Notes: generated by a model from the sequence alone, not told the origin. Positions 44,811 to 54,782 are shown, counted from the first letter of the stretch. The stretch is 58,975 bases of DNA from Methylobacter sp. (GCA_030653175.1 JAURZV010000039.1:1-58975); one strand, 5' to 3'. Made by a program: numbers and translations.

Positions 44811-45545
44811 TTAGCATCTTCTTACCCACTGAGCGGTAACGTTGTCACTCTTCCCGTGAGTGCGAAATATCGCTAATTGCACCAATTTGGCTAGCTCATC
44901 CTTGCCGCCGGCAGGCTGAGCCAACTGCAAAAGTTCCGCTTGTTTTACATACTCCCAGAAACCGTCGCTGCAAAGCAGAAAAGTCTCGCCTTTTTTCATG
45001 GCGGGATACAAATTAATCTCTACCTCATCCGCTTTCAAGATATTAATGCTGCGTGTTAACTTATTTTGCTCGGGATGCCGCGCCATCTCCTGCTCGGTAA
45101 TCTTGCCTTCATTCAATAATTGCTGCGGGATGGAATGATCCCTGGTTCGCCACAAGATCTGTTGTGGATTCATCCTGTATATCCGCGAATCACCGCAATG
45201 TGCGGTCAATACCCGCAGCTCATCCATGTAAAGAATTGCGCAGGTGGTATGCGCATCATGACCCGCTTTATCAAAGGCAAACAGCCTTCTCATTTCGTTG
45301 ACAGCCGCAGCAATCCAGATCGAAAAGGTATCGACCGGATTCCGCTCCATCTGTTTACCGTAAGTATCTGCAAACCTGAGCAAGCCCTGACAGAAAAAAC
45401 GGGACGCCTTTTCTCCGGCATGATGACCACCCAAGCCATCGGCAACGACAAACAACGCATAGCTATCATTAATGATATGCGTCATGAAGTCCTGGTTAAT
45501 CTCCCGATCACCTATCGAAGTTAATTGATAAAACTCCAGCGCCAC
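44811..45545 (-). CDS. PP2C-family Ser/Thr phosphatase
   Basis: 244 residues, cytosolic. Metal-binding motifs are DREINQD near residue 13, VVADGLGGHHAGE near 33, LTAHCGDSRIYR near 112 and CSDGFWEY near 192. Homologs are frequently encoded with type VI secretion or Hanks-type kinases, but no kinase is in the window. It is convergent with the sigma-54 activator and followed upstream by pdxJ with a 14-base gap. Confidence 0.92.
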   Translation of the reverse strand: MALEFYQLTSIGDREINQDFMTHIINDSYALFVVADGLGGHHAGEKASRFFCQGLLRFADTYGKQMERNPVDTFSIWIAAAVNEMRRLFAFDKAGHDAHTTCAILYMDELRVLTAHCGDSRIYRMNPQQILWRTRDHSIPQQLLNEGKITEQEMARHPEQNKLTRSINILKADEVEINLYPAMKKGETFLLCSDGFWEYVKQAELLQLAQPAGGKDELAKLVQLAIFRTHGKSDNVTAQWVRRC

Positions 45546-45559
45546 TTATTTTCCTTGAG

Positions 45560-46306
45560 CTACACGCTCTGCAATCTTACATTCCGCATGATCTGTTTCA
45601 AATCCTTAACCGTCTGAGCCAAACCGGAAAACACTGCCTGCGCGATAATCGAATGACCGATATTAAGTTCCACTATCTCCGGTATCGCGCATATTGCCTC
45701 AACATTATAAAAATTCAAACCATGCCCGGCATTAACTTGCAGCCCGGCACTGTGTGCATAACGGGCTGCCAGCCTGATGCGCTCCAACTCTTCTGCTTGC
45801 TGTAAGCGATTGCTCGCCTCGGCGTAACACCCGGTGTGCAATTCGACAACCGGCGCACCGGCTTTTACCGCCGCATCGATCTGCATTTCATCAGGATCGA
45901 TAAACAGTGAAACTTCAACACCTGCACCAGCCAATTTATCGCAAGCCCATTGCAAGCGGTGCAAGTTGCCGGCGACATCCAGTCCGCCCTCGGTAGTCAA
46001 TTCTTCGCGTTTCTCCGGCACCAGACAGCAGGCAAAGGGCTGTACTTTCACGGCTATACCGACCATCTCATCGGTCACCGCCATTTCCATATTCAGCCGG
46101 GTATGAAGCATTTCTTTTAATAGATAGATGTCCCTGTCCTGGATATGCCGACGGTCTTCCCGCAAATGCGCGGTAATGCCGTCAGCACCGGCCTGCTCTG
46201 CAACCAATGCTGCCTGAACCGGTTCAGGGTAAAGCGTGCCTCTGGCCTGCCTCAGGGTAGCGACGTGATCGATATTCACGCCTAATAGGATCTGTGTTTT
46301 ATTCAT
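45560..46306 (-). CDS. pdxJ: Pyridoxine 5'-phosphate synthase
   Basis: Condenses 1-deoxyxylulose 5-phosphate with 3-amino-2-oxopropyl phosphate to pyridoxine 5'-phosphate. 248 residues in a TIM barrel. [16 protein letters not shown] is at the N-terminus, [12 protein letters not shown] follows, and [12 protein letters not shown] and [10 protein letters not shown] are at the end. Its usual partner recO is upstream but separated by a 206-base repeat element. Confidence 0.97.
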   Translation of the reverse strand: MNKTQILLGVNIDHVATLRQARGTLYPEPVQAALVAEQAGADGITAHLREDRRHIQDRDIYLLKEMLHTRLNMEMAVTDEMVGIAVKVQPFACCLVPEKREELTTEGGLDVAGNLHRLQWACDKLAGAGVEVSLFIDPDEMQIDAAVKAGAPVVELHTGCYAEASNRLQQAEELERIRLAARYAHSAGLQVNAGHGLNFYNVEAICAIPEIVELNIGHSIIAQAVFSGLAQTVKDLKQIMRNVRLQSV

Positions 46307-46334
46307 TTTAGTGTTTGAGATTTTATAGTGAACT

Positions 46335-46540
46335 GTAATGGAACGCGGATGACGCTGATATTTATGATTGAATAAGATTTTTGGATTATCGCGGAAAAAT
46401 CAGTTGCTCGCCATTTTAAAGCATTCATCATAATCATCTGCAACATCTGCGCTCTGTTGTATTTGATAGCAGAATAGTTACACAATTTATTTAGATTTAT
46501 CCGCGTTTATCGGCCTAATCCGCGTCATCCGCGTTCTATT
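46335..46540. repeat. Long inverted repeat between pdxJ and recO
   Basis: The ends are GGAACGCGGATGACGC and GCGTCATCCGCGTTC, facing each other across about 170 bases. The recO stop codon TAG lies within its right end, so the insertion defines the last residues of RecO. A related element is at 49317-49494. Confidence 0.7.
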
Positions 46541-47357
46541 GATCTAAACGCTGAGCAGTTGCGAAGACTTTATTAATTACCGCCCGGCTTTTAAGTTGCC
46601 TGCCCTGCAAATAAACATCAATGACCGTCCTCATCAGTATTTTTGCTTCGCTTAAAACTTGCGGATCAGTCAACTCCCTGGAATTGAGTGCCAGTAAAGT
46701 CTTACCTGAATACGGTCCATCAACGACTTCAACAGCCCCCTTACCGACATTGAATACATATTTTTTTAATGACTCAATGGGGCTTTCATTTTCATCGTAT
46801 GCCAGCTGCAAGCCATAACCTGCACACTCCATCAGGCTAAGCTCAAACTGCCGCAATGCAGCTTCCATGTTAGAGCCATCCGAGAGACACAATAAACATT
46901 CGCCGTAATGGCCGAACACTTCGGGATGAGGGTCGTATTTGTGCAAAAAATATCCGACCAGCTCATTAATGTAAAAACCGCAATAAAGCGCAAGTCCCTT
47001 TATTTCGCTAAACGGCTGAATTATATCTCCAGGGATGGAGTGTATGCCGCCAGCCGGTACGGAACCGGCGCGGCAATCTCCAGGGATGGAGTGTATGCCG
47101 CTAGCCTGTCGGGAACAGGCGCGGCGTTCGACATCGGTCAGCGTTTTTAACTCTGCCTTGCCAAAATAGGAAATGAGTAACGGGATAAAGGGTTGCAGCA
47201 TACCTGCTGTTTTTGACTTGGTTTTTCTTACGCCTTTGGCCAACAGGGAAATCCGGCCAAAATCCCGGGTCAACACATCAATAATCAGACTGGTTTCCCG
47301 GTATTTGCGCTGCTGCAGGATAAAGGCAGGTTGCAAATAAACTGCGGATTCAGTCAT
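46536..47357 (-). CDS. recO: DNA repair protein RecO with repeat-encoded insertion
   Basis: Recombination mediator that helps RecA load through RecR. I chose the ATG at 47357 (MTESAVYLQPAFILQQRKYRE), which overlaps the era stop by eight bases. The N-terminal OB fold covers about residues 1-75. Next come about 34 residues with the repeated phrase GIHSIPGD, encoded by two 51-base repeat units. Then follows the helical domain with ALYCGFYINELVGYFL. The insertion falls just after ELKTLTDVER, at the junction of the OB fold and the helical part, a place likely to tolerate it. Confidence 0.93.
   Translation of the reverse strand: MTESAVYLQPAFILQQRKYRETSLIIDVLTRDFGRISLLAKGVRKTKSKTAGMLQPFIPLLISYFGKAELKTLTDVERRACSRQASGIHSIPGDCRAGSVPAGGIHSIPGDIIQPFSEIKGLALYCGFYINELVGYFLHKYDPHPEVFGHYGECLLCLSDGSNMEAALRQFELSLMECAGYGLQLAYDENESPIESLKKYVFNVGKGAVEVVDGPYSGKTLLALNSRELTDPQVLSEAKILMRTVIDVYLQGRQLKSRAVINKVFATAQRLDQ
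47025..47126 (-). repeat. Two tandem 51-base units inside recO
   Basis: Units 47025-47075 and 47076-47126 each begin ATCTCCAGGGATGGAGTGTA. Each holds the hairpin CTCCA-ggga-TGGAG and a second one: GCCGGT/ACCGGC in unit 1, GCCTGT/ACAGGC in unit 2. The G-C to T-A change in the stem is compensated. Each unit is 17 codons. Confidence 0.85.
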
Positions 47358-48231
47358 TAAAGCCCAGGCTTTGCAAGGCTCGTTCACTATCCGACCAGCC
47401 TTTTTTAACTTTCACCCAAAGCTGCAAATAAACCTTCTGCCCGAGCAGCTTTTCTATATCCAGCCGGGCGTCGGTACCGACTTTTTTTAGCATGTCGCCG
47501 TCCTTGCCGATTACGATGTTCTTCTGAGTCAACCGTTCCACCCAGATAATGGCATATATTTTGGTGATGCCGGGTTTCTCTTCGTAGCGCTCAATTTCTA
47601 CCGTCAGCGCATAAGGCAGTTCGTCGCCTAAGCGCCGGGTCAGCTTTTCCCTGACAATTTCAGCGGCTAGAAATCGCTCGGACCGGTCAGTAACCTGATC
47701 CTCAGGATAAATCAAATCCCGTTCAGGCAACAGCGCCATAATCAAACTTTCCAGCTGGTCAAGATTGGTTCTTTTTAATGCGGAAATGGGCACCAAATGC
47801 TTAAACGGAAAACGATGTTGGGCATCGTTAAAGAAAGTTAAAATAGCCTCCTTGTCCGCTACCTTATCAACCTTGTTAACAGCAAGAATAACCGGTAAAC
47901 CCGCCTGTTCCAGTTTTTTGAAGATAACCTCGTCATATTCATGCCAGGACAAACCATCAATCAACCAGACTATCACATCGACGCCCAGCAAGGTCGTCTC
48001 TGCGGTCCGGTTTAAATAACGATTCAACGCCCGCTTTTCACTGTTATGCATTCCCGGCGTATCCATATAAATGGCCTGTCCCGCGTCAGTGGTGTTAATG
48101 CCGAGAATTCGATGCCGGGTTGTTTGCGGCTTACGTGAGGTAATGCTGATTTTCTGCTTCAACAAATGATTCATCAATGTTGATTTGCCGACATTGGGGC
48201 GCCCAATCAGGGCGACGAAACCACAATTCAT
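47350..48231 (-). CDS. era: GTPase Era
   Basis: Assembly factor of the 30S subunit. 293 residues. G1 GRPNVGKST near residue 10, G3 DTPGMH near 58, G4 NKVD near 119. The C-terminal KH domain has VWVERLTQKNIVIGKDGDMLKKVGT, which binds the 3' end of 16S rRNA. Overlaps rnc by four bases. Confidence 0.98.
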   Translation of the reverse strand: MNCGFVALIGRPNVGKSTLMNHLLKQKISITSRKPQTTRHRILGINTTDAGQAIYMDTPGMHNSEKRALNRYLNRTAETTLLGVDVIVWLIDGLSWHEYDEVIFKKLEQAGLPVILAVNKVDKVADKEAILTFFNDAQHRFPFKHLVPISALKRTNLDQLESLIMALLPERDLIYPEDQVTDRSERFLAAEIVREKLTRRLGDELPYALTVEIERYEEKPGITKIYAIIWVERLTQKNIVIGKDGDMLKKVGTDARLDIEKLLGQKVYLQLWVKVKKGWSDSERALQSLGFND

Positions 48232-48911
48232 TTAGTGTCCTTATTTAATAATTCGAGCATAAGCTCTGCTGCCGACTGCTCGGCTTTTTTTCTGGAATTT
48301 CCGGTACCAATGCAAGACTCTACTATTAATGATGTCGTACACTTAACTTTGAAAGTTTGTTCATGCGCAAGCCCGGACATGGTCATTAAAGTATAATCCG
48401 GCAGCTCCATTTTTTTGGACTGCATTAACTCCTGTAATTGAGTTTTAGGATCTTTCTGCCAGTTATCCAGAGACAAACTTTTCAGCTTTTCCGCAAATAG
48501 CCGCAAGATCCATTGCTGACAAGCATCCATGCCTTGATCGTTGTACAACGCGCCTATAATAGCTTCCACTGCATCAGACAGAATGGAATCGCGACGAAAG
48601 CCGCCACTCTTCAACTCCCCCGAACCCAGCAACAAATAATCGCCCAGCTGATGCTTTCTGGCAAGTTCTGCCAGCGAACCCTGGTTGACCAAGCCCGCTC
48701 TTAACCGGCTTAAAACGCCTTCACAGGCGCCTGGAAATAACTCATATAACTTCTGGGCGATAACAAAACCCAAAATTGAATCCCCCAAAAACTCCAACCG
48801 TTCATTATTGTACGAACTTGCGCTTCGATGCGTTAAAGCCATGGTAAAAAGCTGAGGATTATTAAACGTCAAACCCAGCTTTTTACACAGTTCTTCAGGC
48901 TTTTTTATCAC
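48228..48911 (-). CDS. rnc: Ribonuclease III
   Basis: Cleaves double-stranded RNA in rRNA processing. 227 residues. The catalytic signature NERLEFLGDSILG is near residue 36, SDAVEAIIGALYNDQG near 113, and a dsRNA-binding domain spans about 155-227 (DPKTQLQELMQSK...SRKKAEQSAAELML). Overlaps both era and the DUF4845 gene by four bases. Confidence 0.98.
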   Translation of the reverse strand: MIKKPEELCKKLGLTFNNPQLFTMALTHRSASSYNNERLEFLGDSILGFVIAQKLYELFPGACEGVLSRLRAGLVNQGSLAELARKHQLGDYLLLGSGELKSGGFRRDSILSDAVEAIIGALYNDQGMDACQQWILRLFAEKLKSLSLDNWQKDPKTQLQELMQSKKMELPDYTLMTMSGLAHEQTFKVKCTTSLIVESCIGTGNSRKKAEQSAAELMLELLNKDTK

Positions 48912-49285
48912 TCTTGACCGGCCTCGATAGTGTCATGAAACTCGGCTAATGCACTCAGGTTACCGACCAATTTCACGACAGTCTCATACTCAATGTCCAC
49001 TTTCACATAATTGCCATGTTTGATAACTTTAATGTCATCTTGTTTAACATCATAGACATAATTAATGTTAAAGCGCTTGGTTAAGCTGTCCCTGATGTCA
49101 AATTCGCTTTTCGTTGCAAGATCAGGGGTTGCTTTTAACGCCGCCAACGCACTCGTTACTTTGCCGTGATCCAGATAAATCGGGAGTATCTTAAGTGTCA
49201 ACAAGACAAAAAATCCGATGAGCCCCAGAATAAAAACAAGCGAAATCAAGGTTAAACCTTGCTGACGTTTAGGCGATAAATTCAT
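48908..49285 (-). CDS. DUF4845 membrane protein
   Basis: 125 residues with one membrane helix near the N-terminus (LTLISLVFILGLIGFFVLLTL), preceded by the pilin-like RQQGLTLISL. The periplasmic domain has YLDHGKVTSALAALKATPDL. The family is regularly encoded between lepB and rnc in gammaproteobacteria, as here. Function unknown; the prepilin-like start is a known trait of the family. Confidence 0.88.
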   Translation of the reverse strand: MNLSPKRQQGLTLISLVFILGLIGFFVLLTLKILPIYLDHGKVTSALAALKATPDLATKSEFDIRDSLTKRFNINYVYDVKQDDIKVIKHGNYVKVDIEYETVVKLVGNLSALAEFHDTIEAGQE

Positions 49286-49316
49286 TTTTTTCTCCAGATG
49301 GTTTATTAAAGAAAAT

Positions 49317-49494
49317 TGTAACTACTCAGCAGTTGAAAAAATAGAACGCTGATGACGCAGATCATTATGATTAAATAAGATTTTTTGAATGATTCTAAAA
49401 ACATCATTTGATTGCCGTTTTAAGATGATCAGCGTTTATCATAACCATCCGCGTCATCTGCGTTCCATTGCATTGAGAGGCTGAGTAGTTACAG
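49317..49494. repeat. Inverted-repeat element upstream of the DUF4845 gene
   Basis: The terminal arms GTAACTACTCAGC (49317-49329) and GCTGAGTAGTTAC (49480-49492) are exact inverted repeats. Inside lie GAACGCTGATGACGC and GCGTCATCTGCGTTCC, the same family as 46335-46540. It separates lepB from its usual operon partner. Confidence 0.7.
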
Positions 49495-49514
49495 AAAATT
49501 AATTATAGTGCAGT

Positions 49515-50291
49515 TTATTTTAACACTGTGCCAATACGGTCAAGTCCTACACCTTTATCTTGCCAGTCCCAACTCATCCAGATAAAAAAAGCTTTTCCAA
49601 CCAGGTTTTCTTCAGGAACCGTACCCCAGTAGCGACTATCGTTGCTGTTATCGCGGTTATCGCCCATCACAAAATAGCTCCCTTTCGGCACCACATAAAC
49701 ACCTTCGGCGGAAGCTGCGCCATTTCTGATCAGAATACTGTGCTCAACGCCGGTCAAATCTTCTAGCAAATGCTCATTCCCGGTCATATCCTCGCCTTGA
49801 CCTACGCCCTGATAGCGCCCCAAAGAAACTTGATTGACAGGAACGCCATTAATATGCAGCTTTTTATCATAATAAGCGACTCGGTCGCCCGGCAAGCCAA
49901 TCACACGCTTGATATAATCGACAGTCGGGTCTTTGGGATAACGAAAAACGACAATATCCCCGCGCTTGGGCTCATCCAACTCAATAATTTTTTTATTGAT
50001 AACCGGCAACCGTATTCCATAGGTAAACTTATTGACCAGAATAAAATCGCCTATCAGTAAAGTCGGCATCATCGATGCGGAAGGTATGCGAAAAGGCTCG
50101 GCTATGAATGAGCGCAGCAATAACACAATCAACACAACCGGGAAAAAAGAACGCGCATACTCTACCAGTAAGGGCTCATTTTCTTCATCAAAAGCCTCCC
50201 CTCTTGATTTGAGTACCAGCAAATACCCGCCCCAGATTACACCGGTTACCAGCGTGGCGACGGCAAGAAAAAAGGAAAAATCGTAGTCCAT
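49515..50291 (-). CDS. lepB: Signal peptidase I
   Basis: Cleaves signal peptides at the outer face of the inner membrane. 258 residues. Two N-terminal membrane segments (about 5-25 and 48-65) flank a charged loop. The catalytic Ser is in FRIPSASMMPTLLIGD and the Lys in DPTVDYIKRVIGLPGD. The box GDNRDNSNDSRYWG is near residue 211. Follows lepA. Confidence 0.97.
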   Translation of the reverse strand: MDYDFSFFLAVATLVTGVIWGGYLLVLKSRGEAFDEENEPLLVEYARSFFPVVLIVLLLRSFIAEPFRIPSASMMPTLLIGDFILVNKFTYGIRLPVINKKIIELDEPKRGDIVVFRYPKDPTVDYIKRVIGLPGDRVAYYDKKLHINGVPVNQVSLGRYQGVGQGEDMTGNEHLLEDLTGVEHSILIRNGAASAEGVYVVPKGSYFVMGDNRDNSNDSRYWGTVPEENLVGKAFFIWMSWDWQDKGVGLDRIGTVLK

Positions 50292-50406
50292 GGTTTATAT
50301 ATTTCAGGTGAAAGGTTTAAGGCTAAAGACGAAGGGCAAATGGCTAAGGGCGGATGTAATTGAAGCTTGTTTTTTCGCCCTGCGCCTTTTGCCTTTCGCC
50401 TGATAT

Positions 50407-52206
50407 TCATTCTTTATTAAGCTGCAAAACGGCCAGAAATGCTTCTTGAGGAATCTCAATATTACCGACCTGTTTCATTCGTTTTTTACCGGCTTTTTGT
50501 TTTTCCAGCAATTTTTTCTTACGGCTGATATCGCCGCCGTAACATTTGGCAATTACATTTTTTCGCATCGCTTTAACGGTGGATCGGGCGATTACCTTGG
50601 AGCCGATGGCCGCCTGTATTGCAACCTCATACATTTGTCGCGGTATCAGGTCTTTCATCTTTTCAACCAGATCCCGGCCCCGATTATGGCTTAAATCGCG
50701 ATGCACGATGATAGATAAGGCATCCACCTTTTCAGCATTGATCAGGACATCCAGCTTGACCAGCTCGGCCGGCTGGAAACGCAGGAACTCATAATCAAAC
50801 GATGCAAAGCCGCGGCTCACCGACTTTAAGCGATCAAAGAAATCCAGCACCACTTCGCTCAGCGGCATTTCATAATGCAAAGACACCTGCCTGCCAACGT
50901 ACTGCATGTCTTTCTGCACGCCGCGCTTTTCTATGCACAGCGTGATTACGCCGCCCAGATAAGCCTGCGGCACCAGAATATTAGCCCGAATAATAGGTTC
51001 CCTGATTTCCTTGATGGTGCCCATATCCGGCAATTTGGCCGGATTATCGATCATCAGAATCTGATCGTTATGGGTAATGACTTCATAGATAACGGTAGGC
51101 GCTGTCGTAATCAGGTCAACATCGTATTCCCTTTCCAAACGCTCCTGCACGATCTCCATATGCAACATGCCGAGAAAACCGCAGCGGAAACCAAAGCCCA
51201 AAGCCTGGGAGGTTTCGGGCTCAAAGTGCAAGGAAGCATCATTGAGATTCAACTTGTTGAGCGCCTCGCGCAAATCTTCATAATGATCCGAACTGACCGG
51301 ATACAACCCGGCAAAAACGCGCGGCTGCACTTTCTGAAATCCGGTAAGCTGTTCAGCAGCCGGATTATCGGTCCAGGTAATGGTATCGCCGACCGGTGCG
51401 CCGAAAATATCTTTAATACCGGCCACGACATAGCCGACTTCACCGGTATTTAAAATGTCTTTTTCCAGCCGCTTGGGGGTAAAAACTCCCACTTTCTCGG
51501 CGATAAACGACTTGCCGGTGGACATGATAGTAATCTTTTGCTTTCTGCGTATGCTGCCGTGCATGATCCTGACCAGCGACACCACGCCCAGATAGCTGTC
51601 GAACCAGGAATCGATAATCAACGCCTGTAACGGGCCTGTCGTGTTGCCTTCAGGCGGCGGAACTTTAAGCACCAGTTGCTCCAGCACATCCTCAACGCCC
51701 AAACCTGTTTTAGCGCTGATCATTAGCGCCTCGTCGGCAGGAATACCGATCACCTCTTCAATTTCAGCCAGCACCCGCTCAGGCTCGGCAGAAGGCAAAT
51801 CGATTTTATTCAGCACCGGCACCACTTCCAGACCCTGCTCTATCGCCGTATAGCAGTTGGCAACGCTTTGCGCCTCAACGCCCTGAGCCGCATCAACGAC
51901 CAGCAGCGCGCCTTCGCAAGCCGCTAAAGACCTGGAAACCTCATAAGAAAAATCCACATGCCCGGGGGTATCGATGAAATTAAGCTGATAGGTCTCACCG
52001 TCTTTCGCCTTAAAATCCAGCGTGACGCTCTGCGCTTTAATAGTGATGCCGCGCTCTTTCTCAATATCCATCGAATCGAGCACTTGTGCGGACATTTCCC
52101 TGGCGCTTAAGCCGCCGCAGATTTGAATAAAACGATCCGCAAGCGTCGATTTACCATGATCGATATGCGCGATAATGGAAAAATTTCTTATATGTTTTAA
52201 ATCCAC
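50407..52206 (-). CDS. lepA: Elongation factor 4 (LepA)
   Basis: Ribosome-associated GTPase. 599 residues. G1 AHIDHGKST near residue 13, RGITIKAQ, G3 DTPGHVDF and G4 NKIDLP. Domains II, III and V resemble EF-G, followed by the LepA-specific C-terminal domain ([26 protein letters not shown]). It starts the lepA-lepB-DUF4845-rnc-era-recO-pdxJ block. The 115-base gap to lepB holds a small inverted sequence (GGGCAAATGG/CCTTTTGCCT type). Confidence 0.98.
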   Translation of the reverse strand: MDLKHIRNFSIIAHIDHGKSTLADRFIQICGGLSAREMSAQVLDSMDIEKERGITIKAQSVTLDFKAKDGETYQLNFIDTPGHVDFSYEVSRSLAACEGALLVVDAAQGVEAQSVANCYTAIEQGLEVVPVLNKIDLPSAEPERVLAEIEEVIGIPADEALMISAKTGLGVEDVLEQLVLKVPPPEGNTTGPLQALIIDSWFDSYLGVVSLVRIMHGSIRRKQKITIMSTGKSFIAEKVGVFTPKRLEKDILNTGEVGYVVAGIKDIFGAPVGDTITWTDNPAAEQLTGFQKVQPRVFAGLYPVSSDHYEDLREALNKLNLNDASLHFEPETSQALGFGFRCGFLGMLHMEIVQERLEREYDVDLITTAPTVIYEVITHNDQILMIDNPAKLPDMGTIKEIREPIIRANILVPQAYLGGVITLCIEKRGVQKDMQYVGRQVSLHYEMPLSEVVLDFFDRLKSVSRGFASFDYEFLRFQPAELVKLDVLINAEKVDALSIIVHRDLSHNRGRDLVEKMKDLIPRQMYEVAIQAAIGSKVIARSTVKAMRKNVIAKCYGGDISRKKKLLEKQKAGKKRMKQVGNIEIPQEAFLAVLQLNKE

Positions 52207-52400
52207 TTATATTTCAACTTGTTATGATAGCGTTAATGCATTATGCCAAACATTGCCAATGTACCGGGTAGAGACGTTGTCGTATTTGCACACCTTAAAT
52301 TTAGCTGGACATTGTAACAGATTTAGACCTGCTCAAAGCCTACTTTCAGCATCAATTCGGGGGGATTTATTCTAATGTTTGCTTGCCGTGCAGCGCTCTT

Positions 52401-52570
52401 AATCCTAGAAAAATCATTTCGTCCACGAAAAACACGAAAAGCACGAAAATATTCAAAAGAGGCACCAATCTGTAGACCGCCACCCAGGGTGAATAGCCAG
52501 ATCAACACAACATACCGATTTATTTCGTGTCTTTCGTGCTTTTCGTGGACAACTGCGGTTTTTAGGATCA
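52401..52570. repeat. MITE-like 'CACGAAA' element, copy 2
   Basis: Starts AATCCTAGAAAAATC and ends TTTAGGATCA, with GTCCACGAAAA motifs in inverted orientation inside each end. About 170 bases, matching 24318-24508. Its right end touches the stop codon of the DUF3530 gene, so its insertion may have trimmed that gene. Confidence 0.65.
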
Positions 52571-53374
52571 TTGGGAGGCTGAAGCCGCCCCCACCGTTAC
52601 CCCCAGCCAACTGTATATCCGCTTAACCAGCAGACCTTCATCATGCAGATAAGCATGGCCTTCATCATTGATTTTAATCTGCCGGTAACCCGTATTATCT
52701 TTTGCAGCCAAGCGTCGCTCCCTGGCGCTTTCCGTAACATCCGATACGTCTACTGCACCATAAATATCCAACATCGGCATCTTGATCTTCTTGATAAACT
52801 CCAGCGTTTGGGCCGTTTTGTTTTCGGTTGTCGGCACCGGCAAACTAATGGTCACCAATGCTTTAATATCCGCCGCCTGCTCACTCAGGGCATAAATGCC
52901 CATCAAGCCTCCCAAACCATAACCGACCACAACAACATTTCCTGCGCCATTGCCCTTTACATAGTTAATCCCCGCCTGAAGCCGAGCCGCCGCCTCAGGA
53001 AACAACGCATAATATTCTTCCTTTTCAACACCCACTTCCCTAAGCGGCATTTGCAGCGAAAGTGTTGCCCAATTATGTTCGGGCAAAAAGACTCTCAAAT
53101 CGTAAATCAGTTGCTTCTGATCGGGATGCCCATCCATATCGTGGAGAATAATAACAACGCCATTACCGAATACTTTCTCTATTTCCGTATAAAGACCAAG
53201 AAACTTTTTTCCTTCAGCCTCCAGCCAGACCGCCTTACCCATAGTCAGAGTCTTGTTGATACCTTCGGCAAAATCGGCTTCCCGCTTTTCATCACCGGCC
53301 AAACACAGATCGCCAAGCAAGGGCGCCATGCAAAGTACAAAAACAACAGGCCTGAGTAATTTCATCAGGCTCAT
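52568..53374 (-). CDS. DUF3530-type alpha/beta-hydrolase-like exported protein
   Basis: I chose the ATG at 53374 (MSLMKLLRPVVFVL), overlapping the permease stop as ATGA. A signal peptide spans about residues 1-24. The mature domain is an alpha/beta-hydrolase fold with VVIILHDMDGHPDQ and the nucleophile elbow VGYGLGG, in which Gly replaces the usual Ser. It also has LDIYGAVDVSDV and a conserved DEGHAYLHDE near the end. With no nucleophile Ser it may not be a classic esterase. The C-terminus runs into a MITE-like element. Confidence 0.8.
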   Translation of the reverse strand: MSLMKLLRPVVFVLCMAPLLGDLCLAGDEKREADFAEGINKTLTMGKAVWLEAEGKKFLGLYTEIEKVFGNGVVIILHDMDGHPDQKQLIYDLRVFLPEHNWATLSLQMPLREVGVEKEEYYALFPEAAARLQAGINYVKGNGAGNVVVVGYGLGGLMGIYALSEQAADIKALVTISLPVPTTENKTAQTLEFIKKIKMPMLDIYGAVDVSDVTESARERRLAAKDNTGYRQIKINDEGHAYLHDEGLLVKRIYSWLGVTVGAASASQ

Positions 53375-54426
53375 TGCCGCACGTAAAAATCGCTGCATCG
53401 ATATAAATCATGCACATGCCGTAACAATACCATAATGACCGAAGCGACAGGCAATGCCAGCAGGATACCCAAAAAACCAAATAACTGACCGCCTGCCAAT
53501 ACCGCAAACATGACGGCAACCGGATGCAAGCCGATTTTATCGCCCACCAGCATAGGCGTTAACACCATGCCTTCCAGAGATTGCCCGATTATAAAAACGA
53601 TGGCGACCGGCACCAACTGTATTAACTCATGAAACTGCACCAAGGCTGCTACACAGGCCATAACAATGCCGACGATTGACCCCAGATAAGGCACAAAACT
53701 GACCAGCCCGGCCAACATGCCTATCAACAAAGCCAAATCGAGGCCGGTCATCCAAAGGCCAATACTGTAAATACAACCCAAGGCCAACATGACATAGAAC
53801 TGCCCCCGAACAAAAGCCGCCAGCACCGTATCAACTTCGGCAGCAAGTTTGGCGGCAGTAGGCGCTATACGGCGGGGTAATAGATCATGAGCTTTGGTAA
53901 CCAGGTTATCCCAATCGCGCAATAAATAGAAAGTGACTACGGGAATTAACAGCAGATTCATCAGCCACTCGGCTATCACCCCTCCGGAATGCGAAACCGA
54001 GCTCATTACCGTCGCAGCAATACCGCCCGCTTGCTCCCAGTGGCTTTTAACAAGGTTAATAATCTGGTTGAGATTGATCGGCCTGATGCCCAGATGGAAT
54101 CGTCTCTGCGTCCAGGGAATGACGGTCTCATTCAACCACGCGACATAGGCAGGCAGATTGCTCACAAACTGTTCGACCTGATACTCCAAAAGGGGGACGA
54201 GCAGCAGTAAAACCAGCACAAAAACCAGCGTCATCACAGAAAAAACCACCAGCACGGCCTTGGTTCTGGATAACGGGTAAGTTTCCAGCTTATCGGTTAG
54301 CGGATCGCCGATGTAAGCCAACATCGCCGCAAATGCAAACGGCATCAACACCGGCGCCAACAGGTAAATCAGCCCGGCTGAACCGGTAATAAAAGCGAAA
54401 ATCAGCCATTTTTGTGAATCGGTCAT
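53371..54426 (-). CDS. AI-2E family (PerM-like) permease
   Basis: 351 residues with about eight membrane helices. The family motif is PTAAKLAAEVDTVLAAFVRGQF, with the VSFVPYLGSIVGI segment and the C-terminal GIGxGLHPVAV-like GDKIGLHPVAVMFAVLAGGQLFGFLG. Family members transport autoinducer-2 or small ions, but most have no known substrate. Overlaps the DUF3530 gene by four bases. Confidence 0.88.
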   Translation of the reverse strand: MTDSQKWLIFAFITGSAGLIYLLAPVLMPFAFAAMLAYIGDPLTDKLETYPLSRTKAVLVVFSVMTLVFVLVLLLLVPLLEYQVEQFVSNLPAYVAWLNETVIPWTQRRFHLGIRPINLNQIINLVKSHWEQAGGIAATVMSSVSHSGGVIAEWLMNLLLIPVVTFYLLRDWDNLVTKAHDLLPRRIAPTAAKLAAEVDTVLAAFVRGQFYVMLALGCIYSIGLWMTGLDLALLIGMLAGLVSFVPYLGSIVGIVMACVAALVQFHELIQLVPVAIVFIIGQSLEGMVLTPMLVGDKIGLHPVAVMFAVLAGGQLFGFLGILLALPVASVIMVLLRHVHDLYRCSDFYVRQ

Positions 54427-54471
54427 TACTAGCCCTCAATGCAATTAGGTATCTATGTAGAATAACATTCC

Positions 54472-54660
54472 TCAATCACCGCCACCGCCGCAACCCGAAA
54501 AACACCCGATATGACTGGCGCCATAACCGCCCGATGAATTCTTTTTACAGTCTGACTGATAGGTAAAGCCATTAGCTATATTTAGCAAGCCATCCATTGC
54601 AAAAATAAGCGGCAATCGAACCGGCTTTTTAGGATAGAAAAGTGCTGGGAATTCATAGCA
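54472..54660 (-). pseudogene. C-terminal remnant of a Gly/Cys-tailed membrane protein
   Basis: On the minus strand an open frame entering from the repeat zone reads FYPKKPVRLPLIFAMDGLLN, and ends GCFSGCGGGGD before TGA at 54472. A GCGGGGD tail is characteristic of certain bacterial membrane proteins with Cys/Gly-rich ends. The upstream part is lost in the nested repeats starting near 54660. An ATG at 54597 would give only 41 residues. Probably a gene cut by repeat insertion. Confidence 0.45.
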
Positions 54661-54679
54661 ACATGATGCAGCCGAGCAG

Positions 54680-54782
54680 GACGTGCCGCGCGCCTTCTTC
54701 GCAGCCAGGGATTAAATCGAGTAGAGGCGCAATATTGCGCCTCTACGTTAACTCCTTTCTGGCGCGCGCAGCACGCCCTACG
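54680..54782. repeat. Nested palindromes, two repeat families
   Basis: The outer arms GACGTGCCGCGCGCC and GGCGCGCGCAGCACGCCCTA match the hypC-hypD repeat. Inserted between them is a perfect 26-base palindrome at 54721-54746 (GTAGAGGCGCAAT and its complement). Nesting implies sequential insertion. Farther right, TGGATGCCGGCATCCA (near 54808) is another perfect palindrome. Confidence 0.75.
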
